64,000 bases of DNA from Corynebacterium aquilae DSM 44791 (GCF_001941445.1 NZ_CP009245.1:1077992-1141991); one strand, 5' to 3'. Shown: positions 54,924-63,612, counted from the first letter of the stretch. Translations and numbers: made by a program. The notes: generated from the sequence alone by a model not told the origin.

Positions 54924-55697
54924 GTGCGTCGCATCGTTTATACGTCACCTCATGGGGATGTGTGGGATCTGACCCCTGGCAGCGCTGATGATAGGGCGTC
55001 GTTGTTGACTGACGGCGTTGAGGGGGGTGCCGGGTCGTGGGATACGCAGGCACTGAACCTGGTGGGCAGCCCGGGCAGGATTCGCACGGGGCTTACCATT
55101 AATGAATCTGGTGGCACGTTGCGGGTGTTGCTGAAAGCTGCTTCCGCAGAGGATTTAGACCCGTTGTACCGTCGTTGGCGACAGGGGTGGAGCGCTAAGC
55201 AGGCGGGGCTGTTGTCGATGGGTGGCAGCAGTTTGGGCAGGTTGACTGCCCGCGTGTATTTGTTGGATCCGATGCCGTCGCCGGGGTTGAATCCGCAGCG
55301 TTTGCGGGCGATGCGGGTGGAGGTGACGTGGGTGAATGATGATGGTGTGTGGTGGACTGATGAGATTCGGGGCACCGGGCAAGTCACGGTGACGAATGTG
55401 GGTGATGTGACTGTTAAACCGAAAATCCGTTGGAGTGGTTCCGGTGGGCAGGTCACAGTTCCCTCGGGGGCAACATTCACACTGCCCCCTACGCAACACG
55501 CCAGAATCCTGGACTTCGACAACAAAAAGAGCTATCAGGTCACTGATGAGCGGGGCGTTTTGGATAAACCGTTGTGGGGGCGTTTGGGGGAGGTCGTGAA
55601 ACCGGAGGTGGTTCCGGTGCTGGGGCGTCGTGAATATCGTTTGCCCCCCGGTGCTGAACTTGTGTGGCAATTGGGTGTTCTGGACCCGTGGACGTAA
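54924..55697 (+). CDS. Distal tail (Dit-like) minor tail protein
   Basis: The 257-residue beta-rich protein (RRIVYTSPHGDVWDLTPGS...VRVEVTWVNDDGVWW) follows the tape measure, the place of the distal tail protein. The middle holds PKIRWSGSGGQVTVPSGATFTLPP, a galectin-like extra strand set common in Dit. GTG 54924 with TTGGAG 6-9 nt upstream is the start. It would form the hub linking tube and baseplate. Confidence 0.75.
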   Translation: MRRIVYTSPHGDVWDLTPGSADDRASLLTDGVEGGAGSWDTQALNLVGSPGRIRTGLTINESGGTLRVLLKAASAEDLDPLYRRWRQGWSAKQAGLLSMGGSSLGRLTARVYLLDPMPSPGLNPQRLRAMRVEVTWVNDDGVWWTDEIRGTGQVTVTNVGDVTVKPKIRWSGSGGQVTVPSGATFTLPPTQHARILDFDNKKSYQVTDERGVLDKPLWGRLGEVVKPEVVPVLGRREYRLPPGAELVWQLGVLDPWT

Positions 55698-55716
55698 ACC
55701 ATTAGAGGGGGAGCGC

Positions 55717-56613
55717 ATGGATTGGGTGGCTTTTAAAAAGCATCGCGAACAGGTCATTAAAGACCAGGGGCAGTGGTGTGGTGTCCTTGACCAGGATGGT
55801 GTGCCGGTGTACGAAATGCCAGCGATCATTAGTGAGACCACACCCCAGCAGCGTTTGGAGCTAGCTGACGCGCAGGTGCTGGTGGATATTAGCCCTGTGC
55901 AGGGCGAACCCCACCCACTGTTGAGTATTCTGGCTGAATCTTTGTGGGACGATTGGCGCAACCAGCCTGGTGTGGCTTTGAAAGAAACTCGTTTTTGGTG
56001 CGTGGAAAACGCGGCCGGACGCCGGGTGTATAAGGTCGCGTTCATCGTTTTGCGCGGTGAGGGCGAACTGCCCGAGTCGATGGAGATTAACGCGCAGGAA
56101 GTGTTGGGTCTGGTCAACGGCTTTGTGAGCGTCGCTTACACGGGTAACTGGCGTGACGCCACGGGCAAAAACAAGTTTCGCAGCTTTGATAGGGACTGGG
56201 CTGCTGATGAGCATGGCCAGGGTGGCGATTTTAAGAAGCCCCGTTTGATGAGGGCGATTGAGATGCCTGACCGGGCGGATGGTTTTACCCGCGCGGGTGG
56301 GGCGACTGCGATGGTGCGCCGTGTGCTGAAAGAGTCTATTGAAGCCTGTTATCAGGGGGTTGGCATGACCGATCCGGCAACGTGGGGTGTGGTGGTGGCT
56401 GACCCGTTGACGCCTGACCCGGCTGATGATTTGCATGTGAAGATTCATCCTGGTTATGGGCCGTTGTGGGATGAGGTTGCGCCGGTGGCGCGTATGGCTG
56501 GGGTTAAGGTTTTGGCGCGTTTTTGGTTGCCGGGTGATTCTCGTGTGGGTGTTCCTACGTTTGTTGATAAACCGACGTTGATTGTTGACGTTCAAAAGGG
56601 GGTGAGTGTGTGA
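55717..56613 (+). CDS. Minor tail protein
   Basis: The 298-residue protein (MDWVAFKKHREQVIKDQGQW) starts at ATG 55717 with GAGGGGGAG upstream; an earlier open part overlaps the previous gene and is unlikely. It resembles actinophage tail-tip proteins by size and position, but no motif identifies an activity. Its stop overlaps the start of the next gene (GTGTGA). Confidence 0.65.
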   Translation: MDWVAFKKHREQVIKDQGQWCGVLDQDGVPVYEMPAIISETTPQQRLELADAQVLVDISPVQGEPHPLLSILAESLWDDWRNQPGVALKETRFWCVENAAGRRVYKVAFIVLRGEGELPESMEINAQEVLGLVNGFVSVAYTGNWRDATGKNKFRSFDRDWAADEHGQGGDFKKPRLMRAIEMPDRADGFTRAGGATAMVRRVLKESIEACYQGVGMTDPATWGVVVADPLTPDPADDLHVKIHPGYGPLWDEVAPVARMAGVKVLARFWLPGDSRVGVPTFVDKPTLIVDVQKGVSV

Positions 56614-58505
56614 GTAGGGCGCAGTTGGTGGCTGATGGTGGTGAGGTCACTATTGGCAGGCAGGTTGCCACGTATGTGTATGGCAGTCTGAAAGTGACGT
56701 TGAAAGATGATGAGCAGCTAGGCGAGGGGTTGGAGAAAGTCCAGCAGGAAGCTGGGTTTATTTATCGCCCGGATGATATGCCCACGGGTCGTTTTGATGT
56801 GTCGTTTTCCCGCGCTGATGCGGAGATTGATAGGCGCACGCAGCGGTCTAATTTTGAGCATGTTCTGGATCGTGCGGTTCAGCGTACTGCTGCTGATGTG
56901 TTTTTTGAGCGTGAGATTACTGAAGCGGGTGTGGGGCTTTATACCCCTGGTGTTGATTTTCAGGTGGGGGATGAGGTTGATGTGTGGGTGTGGGGTAAGA
57001 AAATCCCCGCCCCGGTGAAAAGTATTAATTATGCTACTGACGCCGAGGGTGCGCATGTTGTGGTCAAGGTGGGTAGTGAACTGCTGGTTGATGCTGAAGC
57101 GTTGGCTGACCGTAATAATGAGCAGGAAATACGTATTGAGCGTGAGCGGTATGAGTCCGCTAAGGAACGCAAAAAGTTGGCGGGCAAGATCTCGGGCGTG
57201 AGCGGCCGGGTGAGTGCGATTGAGTCGAAACTGCCCGCGTGGGAAGTTGCGGTGAATCAGCATTTGGCGACGGCGCGTGCTGCTGACAAAAAGGCTGATG
57301 AAGCGTTGTCTAAGGCGGGGCAGGCGGTTGCTAAGTCGGAGTCTGCTACGGCTAAGGCGGAGCGGGCTACGCGGGATGCTGCGGAGTCGGCTGCGTCGGC
57401 GCGTGATTCTATGCAGCGTGCTTCTGATGCTGAGGCGCAGGCGCGTGCGTATACGCAGGCGGTGGAGTCGTCGCAGCGTGATGCTGCTGTTGCGCGGAAA
57501 AAGGCCGAGGATGCTTTTACCCGTGCTGATGAGTCGGCTAGGTCGGCTGCTGCTGCGCAGCGTGATGCTGCCGGGTATAAAAAGACGATTGATGCTGCGA
57601 ACAGTAAGGCTGCTAACGCGCTGTCTACTGCTGAAGCGTTGACCCGGGAAATCACGTTGTTGGAGTTGGCGACGCCGGAGCAGCGTGCTGCTGCGATTAA
57701 GGCGAACCGTGATGCAGCCCGCGCACTCACCGATGCTTCAAAGGAGCATCAGAAAAGTATCACCGCGTTGGGTGACGCGCAGGAAAAGCTGCGACTAGCG
57801 TCGGTGAAAAATACTGATTCTATTAGGCAGTTGACTGACGCGGGCAAGCAGCTTAAGGCTGCGACCAGTGCGAATAGTGACGCTATTGGGAAACTTTCGT
57901 CTGCTACCGGGGCGTTGACTGACGCGCAGGGGCAGCTACGTGAAGCCACGCGCAAAAACAATGACGCGATTGTGCAGCTGGGTTTGGCGCAGGCTGATTT
58001 GACTGCTGCTGGCAAAGCCCGCGATAAGGCGATTCGTGACCTTAGGGATTATGGCGAAGCTGCTAGTACGGCGCGCCGTGAGTTGGAGTCTGCCGTGAGC
58101 GCGTTGAAATCGCAGGCTGCGACAACGAAAACCGCTGTTCAAAAAGCCACAACCGCGTCTGAGGATGCGGGTATTGCCGTCGGCAAACTTGATAGGGCGT
58201 TGGATTTTGTGCGGTCACAGCGTATCCGCATGGCCTACGTCGGCCCTGGTGCCAGCAATTCCTATGAGGATGCCCACATTTCTGTGGAGATCCGCAATGA
58301 GGATGGGTTTGTGACCATTAAAGGGGGGTGGATTGGCACGATTGCGATTATGGCTGCTTACGAGATTGGCACGCCGACGTTCTACGGCGGTTCCGTTAAG
58401 TACGTGAGCATTGGGCAGACCAGCCGGTATTACAAAGCGTCAAGTTTCTACAAGGGCTGTCGCGCGATGACAGTCATCTATTACCCAGAATATGGAGGTA
58501 GCTAA
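56610..58505 (+). CDS. Tail-tip/baseplate protein with long coiled coil
   Basis: The 631-residue protein has an N-terminal 180-residue beta domain (GRQVATYVYGSLKVTLKDDEQLGEG...GKKIPAPVKSINYATDAEG) like the ReqiPepy6-gp37 tail protein group, then about 330 residues of Ala-rich coiled coil (KADEALSKAGQAVAKSES, AKAERATRDAAESAASARDS and so on), and a short C-terminal beta part (RIRMAYVGPGASNSYEDAHI to the end). The coiled coil would form a trimeric shaft holding the fibre. Confidence 0.75.
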   Translation: MSRAQLVADGGEVTIGRQVATYVYGSLKVTLKDDEQLGEGLEKVQQEAGFIYRPDDMPTGRFDVSFSRADAEIDRRTQRSNFEHVLDRAVQRTAADVFFEREITEAGVGLYTPGVDFQVGDEVDVWVWGKKIPAPVKSINYATDAEGAHVVVKVGSELLVDAEALADRNNEQEIRIERERYESAKERKKLAGKISGVSGRVSAIESKLPAWEVAVNQHLATARAADKKADEALSKAGQAVAKSESATAKAERATRDAAESAASARDSMQRASDAEAQARAYTQAVESSQRDAAVARKKAEDAFTRADESARSAAAAQRDAAGYKKTIDAANSKAANALSTAEALTREITLLELATPEQRAAAIKANRDAARALTDASKEHQKSITALGDAQEKLRLASVKNTDSIRQLTDAGKQLKAATSANSDAIGKLSSATGALTDAQGQLREATRKNNDAIVQLGLAQADLTAAGKARDKAIRDLRDYGEAASTARRELESAVSALKSQAATTKTAVQKATTASEDAGIAVGKLDRALDFVRSQRIRMAYVGPGASNSYEDAHISVEIRNEDGFVTIKGGWIGTIAIMAAYEIGTPTFYGGSVKYVSIGQTSRYYKASSFYKGCRAMTVIYYPEYGGS

Positions 58506-58506
58506 T

Positions 58507-59313
58507 ATGGCTACGATTACGATTCAAGGCACATTGTTTGATGGGGCTGGAAACCCTGTTGAGCCAACGAAAGCCACGCTGAAAGCAACCCGCAGGGCGC
58601 TGGACGGTGGTGTTGTTCTGGCGGTTCCGACACCTGTTGAGGTGTCCGGCTCGCAGCTGACTATCACCGCGCCGGAGGGGCTGGCTGACCTCACCGTTCA
58701 TGTGGGCGATGAGGTTCTAACATTCCCCATCATGATCGCCGATGGGTACACGTTGGGGCAGGCTGTGGACGAAGCAGCCAGCGCGGAGGGCGTGCGCCCC
58801 CACGACCTTTTCAGGCTGCTGCAGGAAGTGCAGGGTGTGCGGGCTGACGTGGAGCGCATGGCGTCCACCGTAGGCGACACCGCGCGCGAAGCCGGCGAAA
58901 CCGCTAAAACCCAGTTCGATGAGCATTGCCAGCAGCAGCTAGAGCAGCTGGGCGAGATTCTGCGGTCGGTGGAACAAGCCCGAGACGCCACCACCAGCAC
59001 TGTCGATGCCGTGACCGAGCAGGTGGAGGAAGCTGCCCGCGCGGTCACGCAGCACAAGATCATTGCGGAGGGTGCGAAAAACAACCTGGACGTGATGGCA
59101 GCGTATTTGGAAAGCGCGCAGGAAGCGGAGCGGAAAGCGCAGCAGGCGTCTGATACGGCGGTGGAGGTGGCTGCGCAGACTGGTGCGGGCATTGACGGTG
59201 CGGTGCAGCGCCTGTCTGCCCTGGAAAAGCAGGTCGGGGGCATTGACAGCAAGGTTGAGGACGCTTTTGTTCGCCTGATTGCTTTGGAGATTGCTGGGGA
59301 GGGTGATGAATGA
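58507..59313 (+). CDS. Minor tail/upper fibre protein
   Basis: The 268-residue protein has an N-terminal beta sandwich (ATITIQGTLFDGAGNPVEPTKATLKATRR) similar to fibre-attachment domains, a linker, and Ala/Gln-rich coiled coil (SVEQARDATTSTVDAVTEQVEEAARAV region). ATG 58507 is chosen because GGAGG lies 8-9 nt upstream (58494-58498). It overlaps the next gene by ATGA, so the two are coupled. Confidence 0.7.
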   Translation: MATITIQGTLFDGAGNPVEPTKATLKATRRALDGGVVLAVPTPVEVSGSQLTITAPEGLADLTVHVGDEVLTFPIMIADGYTLGQAVDEAASAEGVRPHDLFRLLQEVQGVRADVERMASTVGDTAREAGETAKTQFDEHCQQQLEQLGEILRSVEQARDATTSTVDAVTEQVEEAARAVTQHKIIAEGAKNNLDVMAAYLESAQEAERKAQQASDTAVEVAAQTGAGIDGAVQRLSALEKQVGGIDSKVEDAFVRLIALEIAGEGDE

Positions 59314-61310
59314 TGGTGCGCGTTGTGGGCAGGTTGACTGATGTTACTGGTCAGCCGTCTAGTGTGCGTGAGGTGTTGGTGCGGTCGGCGCGTACTCGCC
59401 CGCAGGGTATTGATGGGGTGGTGGTTGATGAGCCGGTGCGGGTGGAGGTGGGTTCTGGTGGTGCGGTGGCGTTTGATGTGGTTGAGGGTAATGCGGTTTT
59501 GACGTTGTTGCATCATTCTGATGTGCCGGTGCCGGGGCATGTGCATTTTGAGTCGGTGCCGTTGGTGGTTGCGCCGGGGATGACGTTGGCGGGGGCGGTG
59601 GCTGCTGGTCAGTCTGTTGATTCTGCGGAGTTTGACCAGTTGGAGCAGTTGGCGGTTGATGCTGCGCGTGCGGTTACGCAGGTGAAGCGGGGTAATCGTG
59701 AGGTTCAGGCCGCGTTGGTTCAGGTGCGCCGTTTGATTGATGAGGGGTTGCAGGATGGGCAGGTGAGGGTTAAGCACTTGAATAGTGAGGTCAAGGCGCT
59801 GATTGATGGTAAGGCCGGGAAGAAGCACCAGCATGCGATGGGTGATGTGACTGGTCTTGATGCTGCGCTTAAGGGTAAGGCGGATAAGTCCCACACGCAC
59901 CCAATGTCGCAGGTGGTGGGGTTGGATGATGCGTTGGCTGGTAAAGCCCCGAAAACGCACACCCACTCCACTGCCCAGGTGACTGGTTTGGATGCCGCGT
60001 TGAAAGCTAAAGCTGACGTGTCTGCGCTGGGTGGTAAGGCTGCGAAGTCGCACACGCATGCTATGTCGCAGGTGACTGGTTTGGATGCTGCGCTGGGTGG
60101 TAAGGCTGCGAAGTCGCACACGCACTCTATGGGTGATGTGAGTGGGTTGGATACGGCTTTGCGGGGCAAGGCTGATACGGCTGACCTGCAACGCAAGGCT
60201 GATAAGACCCACACGCACTCAATGGGTGACGTGACCGGCCTAGATGACGCTTTGCGGGGCAAGGTTGACGCTAGCCTGCTGGACGATACCAAAAACGGTG
60301 CGCAGGGCACTGTGGTGGTGCGTAACCGTGATGGGCACATTCAGCTGTTGGATGAGCCACCCTACGGTGACAGCGCGGTGAACCGCAGGTATGTGGAGGG
60401 CAAGGTTGCCGAGTGCGCCCCGGCCAGCCACAAACACCCACTTTCAGATATTTCAGATATTCCGAACTGGGTTGACGGCACAGACCCGCACCTTATCGCT
60501 AAAAACCGTTTGTGTGTGCGCCGGTCTACTGGTGGTTTGCGTGTCGCTGACCCGGAAATTGACGACGATGCAGCCACAAAACGCTATGTGGATAAGGCTT
60601 CAGGCGGGAGCATTTCACTAGCCCGTATAGAAAAGCTTGGGGCTTCTGGAACGTTCGATAATCGTGGCAAAATCTTGGGCGTTAACTGGATGGCGGAGCC
60701 GAACACTATTCCGGTGCGCACGAATGGTGGGCAGATGCGGGTGGGTGATCCGAATGTTGATGATGAAGCTGCTTCGAAACGCTATGTGGACAGGATTGCT
60801 GGTGGGACGATTCCGCTAACCCGGTTGGGGCAGAACGGCAGTAGTGGCACCCTGGCGGTGAACGGCACCGTCAAAGGCATCCACTGGAACAACGAGCAGT
60901 ACACTTTGCCGATTCGCACGCAGAATGGGTGCATCAGGGTTGGGCGCGCCGTACACGATGATGACACCGTCAGCAAGGGCTACATGTTCCAGGAACTGGG
61001 CAAAAAAGCCAACAGCAGGCACGGTCACAACGCCAGTGATATCAGCGGGCTAGATAAGGGCGTGGCTAAGGTTCTGGTCAACGATTCAAAAATCAAAGTC
61101 GTAGCAAACCAGGGCACCGTGCAGTTCATCGCCACCGAAAGAATCATTAACAGCGACCTTGAAAGCGTGAAGATTCCCGCAGGCTACCGGCCATACCTGG
61201 ACGTCCCCCTCACTAGAGACCTGGTTGCCAAGGCAGATGGGACGATAGAAATCACAGGCTTTTATGGCAACCACGAAGCGACCGCAGGAATGTGGGTAGC
61301 AGCCAAGTAA
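59310..61310 (+). CDS. Tail fibre protein with H-T-H repeats
   Basis: The 666-residue protein begins with a beta domain like that of the previous gene (VRVVGRLTDVTGQPSSVREVLV), then a coiled part. Residues about 170-320 are six repeats of the form KSHTHxMxxVxGLDxALxGKA, the histidine-rich trimeric fibre repeat that binds iron in other phages. A second repeat family follows (RVGDPNVDDEAASKRYVDR units of about 60-65 residues). The C-terminus (SDLESVKIPAGYRPYLDVPL...GFYGNHEATAGMWVA) is the probable receptor-binding knob. Confidence 0.85.
   Translation: MMVRVVGRLTDVTGQPSSVREVLVRSARTRPQGIDGVVVDEPVRVEVGSGGAVAFDVVEGNAVLTLLHHSDVPVPGHVHFESVPLVVAPGMTLAGAVAAGQSVDSAEFDQLEQLAVDAARAVTQVKRGNREVQAALVQVRRLIDEGLQDGQVRVKHLNSEVKALIDGKAGKKHQHAMGDVTGLDAALKGKADKSHTHPMSQVVGLDDALAGKAPKTHTHSTAQVTGLDAALKAKADVSALGGKAAKSHTHAMSQVTGLDAALGGKAAKSHTHSMGDVSGLDTALRGKADTADLQRKADKTHTHSMGDVTGLDDALRGKVDASLLDDTKNGAQGTVVVRNRDGHIQLLDEPPYGDSAVNRRYVEGKVAECAPASHKHPLSDISDIPNWVDGTDPHLIAKNRLCVRRSTGGLRVADPEIDDDAATKRYVDKASGGSISLARIEKLGASGTFDNRGKILGVNWMAEPNTIPVRTNGGQMRVGDPNVDDEAASKRYVDRIAGGTIPLTRLGQNGSSGTLAVNGTVKGIHWNNEQYTLPIRTQNGCIRVGRAVHDDDTVSKGYMFQELGKKANSRHGHNASDISGLDKGVAKVLVNDSKIKVVANQGTVQFIATERIINSDLESVKIPAGYRPYLDVPLTRDLVAKADGTIEITGFYGNHEATAGMWVAAK
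59811..60270 (+). repeat. Tandem 22-31-codon repeats in the fibre gene
   Basis: Six units coding K-x-H-x-H-x-M/T-x-x-V-x-GLDxAL-x-x-K. They share long near-identical DNA tracts such as AAGTCGCACACGCA, so recombination between them could change fibre length. Confidence 0.85.
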
Positions 61311-61311
61311 C

Positions 61312-61334
61312 ACCACCCCAAGGGGTGGTTTTTT
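61312..61334 (+). terminator. Terminator between fibre and lysis genes
   Basis: ACCACCCC (61312-61319) pairs with GGGGTGGT (61322-61329), followed by TTTTT. It separates structural from lysis genes. Confidence 0.85.
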
Positions 61335-61396
61335 CATGCCCAAAAACCACGGGGAACCAAACGGGCACAAACAACAAAAAAGGGGGGTGCTGCAAC

Positions 61397-62176
61397 ATGC
61401 AACCAACACCACAACACCGGGGAGACCCAACATTCCTACCCCAACTACTACGCACCTGGGGAGTACAGGTACAAGAGTTCCCAGGCTGGCGCGACCGTGG
61501 ACACGGCGACTTCGGCCGCATCATGGGCGTAGTCTGCCACCACACCGGGGGCAACGGCACCAGCGCCGAATACATCGCCCGCCACCCACAACTAGGACTA
61601 TGCGCACAAATCCACCTCTCACGCACAGGGGTGGCAACCATCGTCGGCGCAGGCATCGCATGGCACGCAGGGCGTGGCTCATGGCCAGGCTGGCCAACCG
61701 ATAACGCCAACGCCGTTTCTATCGGCATCGAAGCACAGTCTGATGGCACTAGCCCCTGGCCACAAGCCGAACTAGACGCCTACGTGCGTATTTGCGCTGC
61801 TATCTGCTGGTACCTAGGGCTACCCGCAGAACGTGTCATCGGGCACAAAGAATGGGCAAAAATCCAGGGGAAATGGGACCCCGGCGGGATCGACATGAAC
61901 CAGTTCAGGCAGCGGGTGGCTGCTGCTATCAAAGCCGGGCCGTCCGGCATCAACGCCCCTACGGGGGCTAACTCTAAGGGGGGAACCTTGCAGTTTGACC
62001 AGATTCCTACGTTGTATGGCTCACGTGTGCCAGGCAGTGAGGTAAAGATGCGGCCGGTTGATGCGCTGCTCAATGCTGACGCGCATGCTTTTGTGGCGCG
62101 GGCGAACACTGAAAAGATTCTGCAACGCCTTGACGCGATTGATGCGCGCTTGGCGGAGATTGAGGGGGCAAAGTAA
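61397..62176 (+). CDS. Endolysin: N-acetylmuramoyl-L-alanine amidase (amidase_2)
   Basis: The 259-residue enzyme has a T7-lysozyme-like zinc amidase domain: VCHHTGGNGTS (first His ligand), IAWHAGRGSWPG, and IGHKEWAKIQGKWDPGGIDM with the last His and the acidic/Cys-position D. It cleaves the amide between muramic acid and L-alanine. After about residue 190 a linker and a short helical part follow (KMRPVDALLNADAHAFVARANTEKILQRLDAI), probably for oligomerisation or wall contact. ATG 61397 with AAAAGGGGGG upstream was chosen. Its stop overlaps the start of the next gene. Confidence 0.92.
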   Translation: MQPTPQHRGDPTFLPQLLRTWGVQVQEFPGWRDRGHGDFGRIMGVVCHHTGGNGTSAEYIARHPQLGLCAQIHLSRTGVATIVGAGIAWHAGRGSWPGWPTDNANAVSIGIEAQSDGTSPWPQAELDAYVRICAAICWYLGLPAERVIGHKEWAKIQGKWDPGGIDMNQFRQRVAAAIKAGPSGINAPTGANSKGGTLQFDQIPTLYGSRVPGSEVKMRPVDALLNADAHAFVARANTEKILQRLDAIDARLAEIEGAK

Positions 62177-62595
62177 TGGCGGGCAACCCAATGCTAGACG
62201 TTACGGGGCAGTGGATTCATGAGCAGGTGGAAAAGCAGCCCTGGTATAAGGCTAACGCTAACACTGTGACTACTGCTGTTGGTTTTATTGCCACGTTGGT
62301 GGCGTGGCTTGCGTCCCAAGAGTGGGCTGCGAATGACCAGCGTGTACAGGCAGCTGTGTGGGTGGTTGGTTTCGTCTGCACCATTGCGGGCGTGCGCGCA
62401 ACCCCTAATGGGTGGTCAGCTACGCAGGTAGCGCAGGTGCAGGCCGCGCGCGCACAGTTCATTACGGATTCGGGGTGCACGCAGGAACCCGCGCCGGTGT
62501 ATCGCACCGTTGTTGAAGATCCCCGCCCGGCTGATGAGTTCACGGCTGATTCGTTGGATTCGTTGGTTCAGCAGTTCAACGCGGGCAGGGGGTGA
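62176..62595 (+). CDS. Holin
   Basis: The 139-residue protein has two membrane helices (TVTTAVGFIATLVAWLASQEW and VQAAVWVVGFVCTIAGVRA) and a charged C-terminal tail, the usual actinophage holin layout next to the endolysin. It should form the lesion that lets the amidase reach the wall. The start overlaps the endolysin stop. Confidence 0.75.
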   Translation: MAGNPMLDVTGQWIHEQVEKQPWYKANANTVTTAVGFIATLVAWLASQEWAANDQRVQAAVWVVGFVCTIAGVRATPNGWSATQVAQVQAARAQFITDSGCTQEPAPVYRTVVEDPRPADEFTADSLDSLVQQFNAGRG

Positions 62596-62993
62596 GTGTT
62601 GTGCGCACCGTCGTTTCACGCATCGCTTATGCGGTACTTATCGTGTGGTGCGCGGTCACTGGCTTGGCGTATATTCCCCCGCTGGGGCGACTTCCTGACC
62701 AGTTGGATGTGGTTAACCGGATGTTGTCGGAGTGGGGTTTTGGGGGCGCGTGGCTTTTGGCTGCGGGGTTGTTGATTGCTGGGCAGTGGTGTTATAGGCC
62801 GCGTCAGATTGGGTTGGCGCTTGCGATGGGGCTGACGTTGATGTTGGCGGGGGGTTATGCGGTGGCGTGGATTGGTGAGGATCAGGCGCGGGCGTGGGTG
62901 TCGCTGAAGAATTATGTGATGCTGGCAACCCTGATTTTGGTACTGGCGGTGCACGCTGAAAGGGTGATGCCTGGTGCCCCTACCCATCAGTGA
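62592..62993 (+). CDS. Second lysis-cassette membrane protein
   Basis: The 133-residue protein has four hydrophobic segments (about residues 7-27, 49-65, 72-93 and 105-123). No signature is recognised. It sits between the holin and a one-helix protein, so it could be a second holin, an antiholin or a regulator of lysis timing. The start is GTG 62592, overlapping the previous stop by 4 bp. Confidence 0.65.
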   Translation: MSVVRTVVSRIAYAVLIVWCAVTGLAYIPPLGRLPDQLDVVNRMLSEWGFGGAWLLAAGLLIAGQWCYRPRQIGLALAMGLTLMLAGGYAVAWIGEDQARAWVSLKNYVMLATLILVLAVHAERVMPGAPTHQ

Positions 62994-63375
62994 TTCAGTG
63001 ATTGTTGGCGTGATTTCAGCTATTGGCGCGTATTTGGTGGCGAAGTTGAACTTGCGCAGTGCGCAGGATAGTGACAGCACTAAGCGCCTGGAACTGCTGA
63101 TTGATAGTTTGCAGGAGACCGTTGACCGGCATCAGCAGACGATTCAGTCTATGGAGCAGGAATTGGCGAAGTTGCGCCAGGAGCGTGATGAGGATCGTGA
63201 GCAGCATCATGTGACCCGCATGGAGTTGGAGACTGCGCGGTTGTATCAGGCGTATGTGATGGCGGAGTTTGCGCGGTTTAGGCGGTATTTGCGGGTGAAT
63301 AATTTGCCGTGGCCACCGCCTGATTTTTTGCCGTTCGATGAGTGGAGGGAAGCGTTGCCTAGGGATAGTCCTTAG
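62974..63375 (+). CDS. Lysis-cassette protein with one membrane helix and coiled coil
   Basis: The 133-residue protein has one N-terminal helix (VIVGVISAIGAYLVAKL) followed by a cytoplasmic or periplasmic coiled coil (RLELLIDSLQETVDRHQQTIQSMEQELAKLRQERDEDREQ, read in parts) and a C-terminal RFRRYLRVNNLPWPPPDFLPF motif. This resembles small actinophage proteins that follow the holin, including those proposed to act in outer (mycolate) membrane disruption, but that is a guess. GTG 62974 is the start. Confidence 0.65.
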   Translation: MPLPISDSVIVGVISAIGAYLVAKLNLRSAQDSDSTKRLELLIDSLQETVDRHQQTIQSMEQELAKLRQERDEDREQHHVTRMELETARLYQAYVMAEFARFRRYLRVNNLPWPPPDFLPFDEWREALPRDSP

Positions 63376-63387
63376 GTGTGTTTTGGT

Positions 63388-63416
63388 GCCCCTGGCGTTT
63401 TGCTGGGGGCGCTTTT
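63388..63416 (+). terminator. Terminator of the lysis cassette
   Basis: GCCCC (63388-63392) pairs with GGGGC (63406-63410), followed by GCTTTTTGC. The stem is short but the U-tract is clear. Confidence 0.65.
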
Positions 63417-63433
63417 TGCGTGTGTGGGGGTGG

Positions 63434-63460
63434 TGGTCTTGTGGTCTTATTTTGGTCTTG
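63434..63460. repeat. Integrase arm-type sites, right end
   Basis: Three direct copies of TGGTCTT (63434-63440, 63442-63448, 63453-63459). The last two with their spacer match 37866-37884 at 17 of 19 positions. Confidence 0.6.
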
Positions 63461-63499
63461 CTAGGTGGCAAACACGACAAAAATGGCAAAAATGACACA

Positions 63500-63588
63500 A
63501 AACATACAGTGCCCCAAAACACCCACCAACCAGCACCAACCCCACCACCAGCACCAACCCAAAACCACCCCACCACTACCCCCACTAA
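63500..63588 (-). other. G-rich minus strand (C/A-only plus strand) beside attR
   Basis: The + strand is almost free of G and T here. The minus strand has runs GGGGG, GGGG, GGG, GGGG, GGG and GGGG separated by short spacers, a pattern able to form a G-quadruplex. No gene is visible. Confidence 0.5.
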
Positions 63589-63601
63589 AACCATGTTTAT
63601 T
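63589..63601. repeat. attR core (right copy of the attachment repeat)
   Basis: AACCATGTTTATT, identical to 37794-37806. Host sequence begins to its right. Confidence 0.8.
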
Positions 63602-63607
63602 ACCGTA
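63601..63607. promoter_or_regulatory. Overlapping divergent -10 boxes of the esterase and (ancestrally) aroE
   Basis: TACCGT on the + strand (63601-63606) ends 6 nt before the esterase ATG; TACGGT on the minus strand (63602-63607) would end 7 nt before the aroE ATG in the empty site. Both would give leaderless mRNAs. Confidence 0.5.
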
Positions 63608-63612
63608 GTGGC

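Larger units (their letters stand above)
37794..63601. mobile_element. Defective siphovirus prophage
   Basis: About 25.8 kb between two copies of AACCATGTTTATT. Retained: integrase C-terminus, MuF-type head protein, scaffold, decoration and major capsid, connectors, tail tube, frameshifted chaperone, tape measure, distal and minor tail proteins, fibre, amidase and lysis membrane genes, nearly all on the + strand. Missing: integrase N-terminus, repressor, excisionase, replication, terminase and portal. Two insertion elements lie inside. The codon choice is less GC-biased at third positions than that of the host genes. Confidence 0.92.

Noticed and set aside
58698..60218. 506-codon minus-strand frame opposite the fibre genes
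   Set aside because: Low-complexity Thr/His/Arg protein produced by the fibre repeats read backwards; no ribosome binding site.
59811..60270. Regular repeats that might suggest a CRISPR array
   Set aside because: The repeats are in frame, code for the HTH fibre motif, and have no unique spacers of constant length; no cas genes are present.
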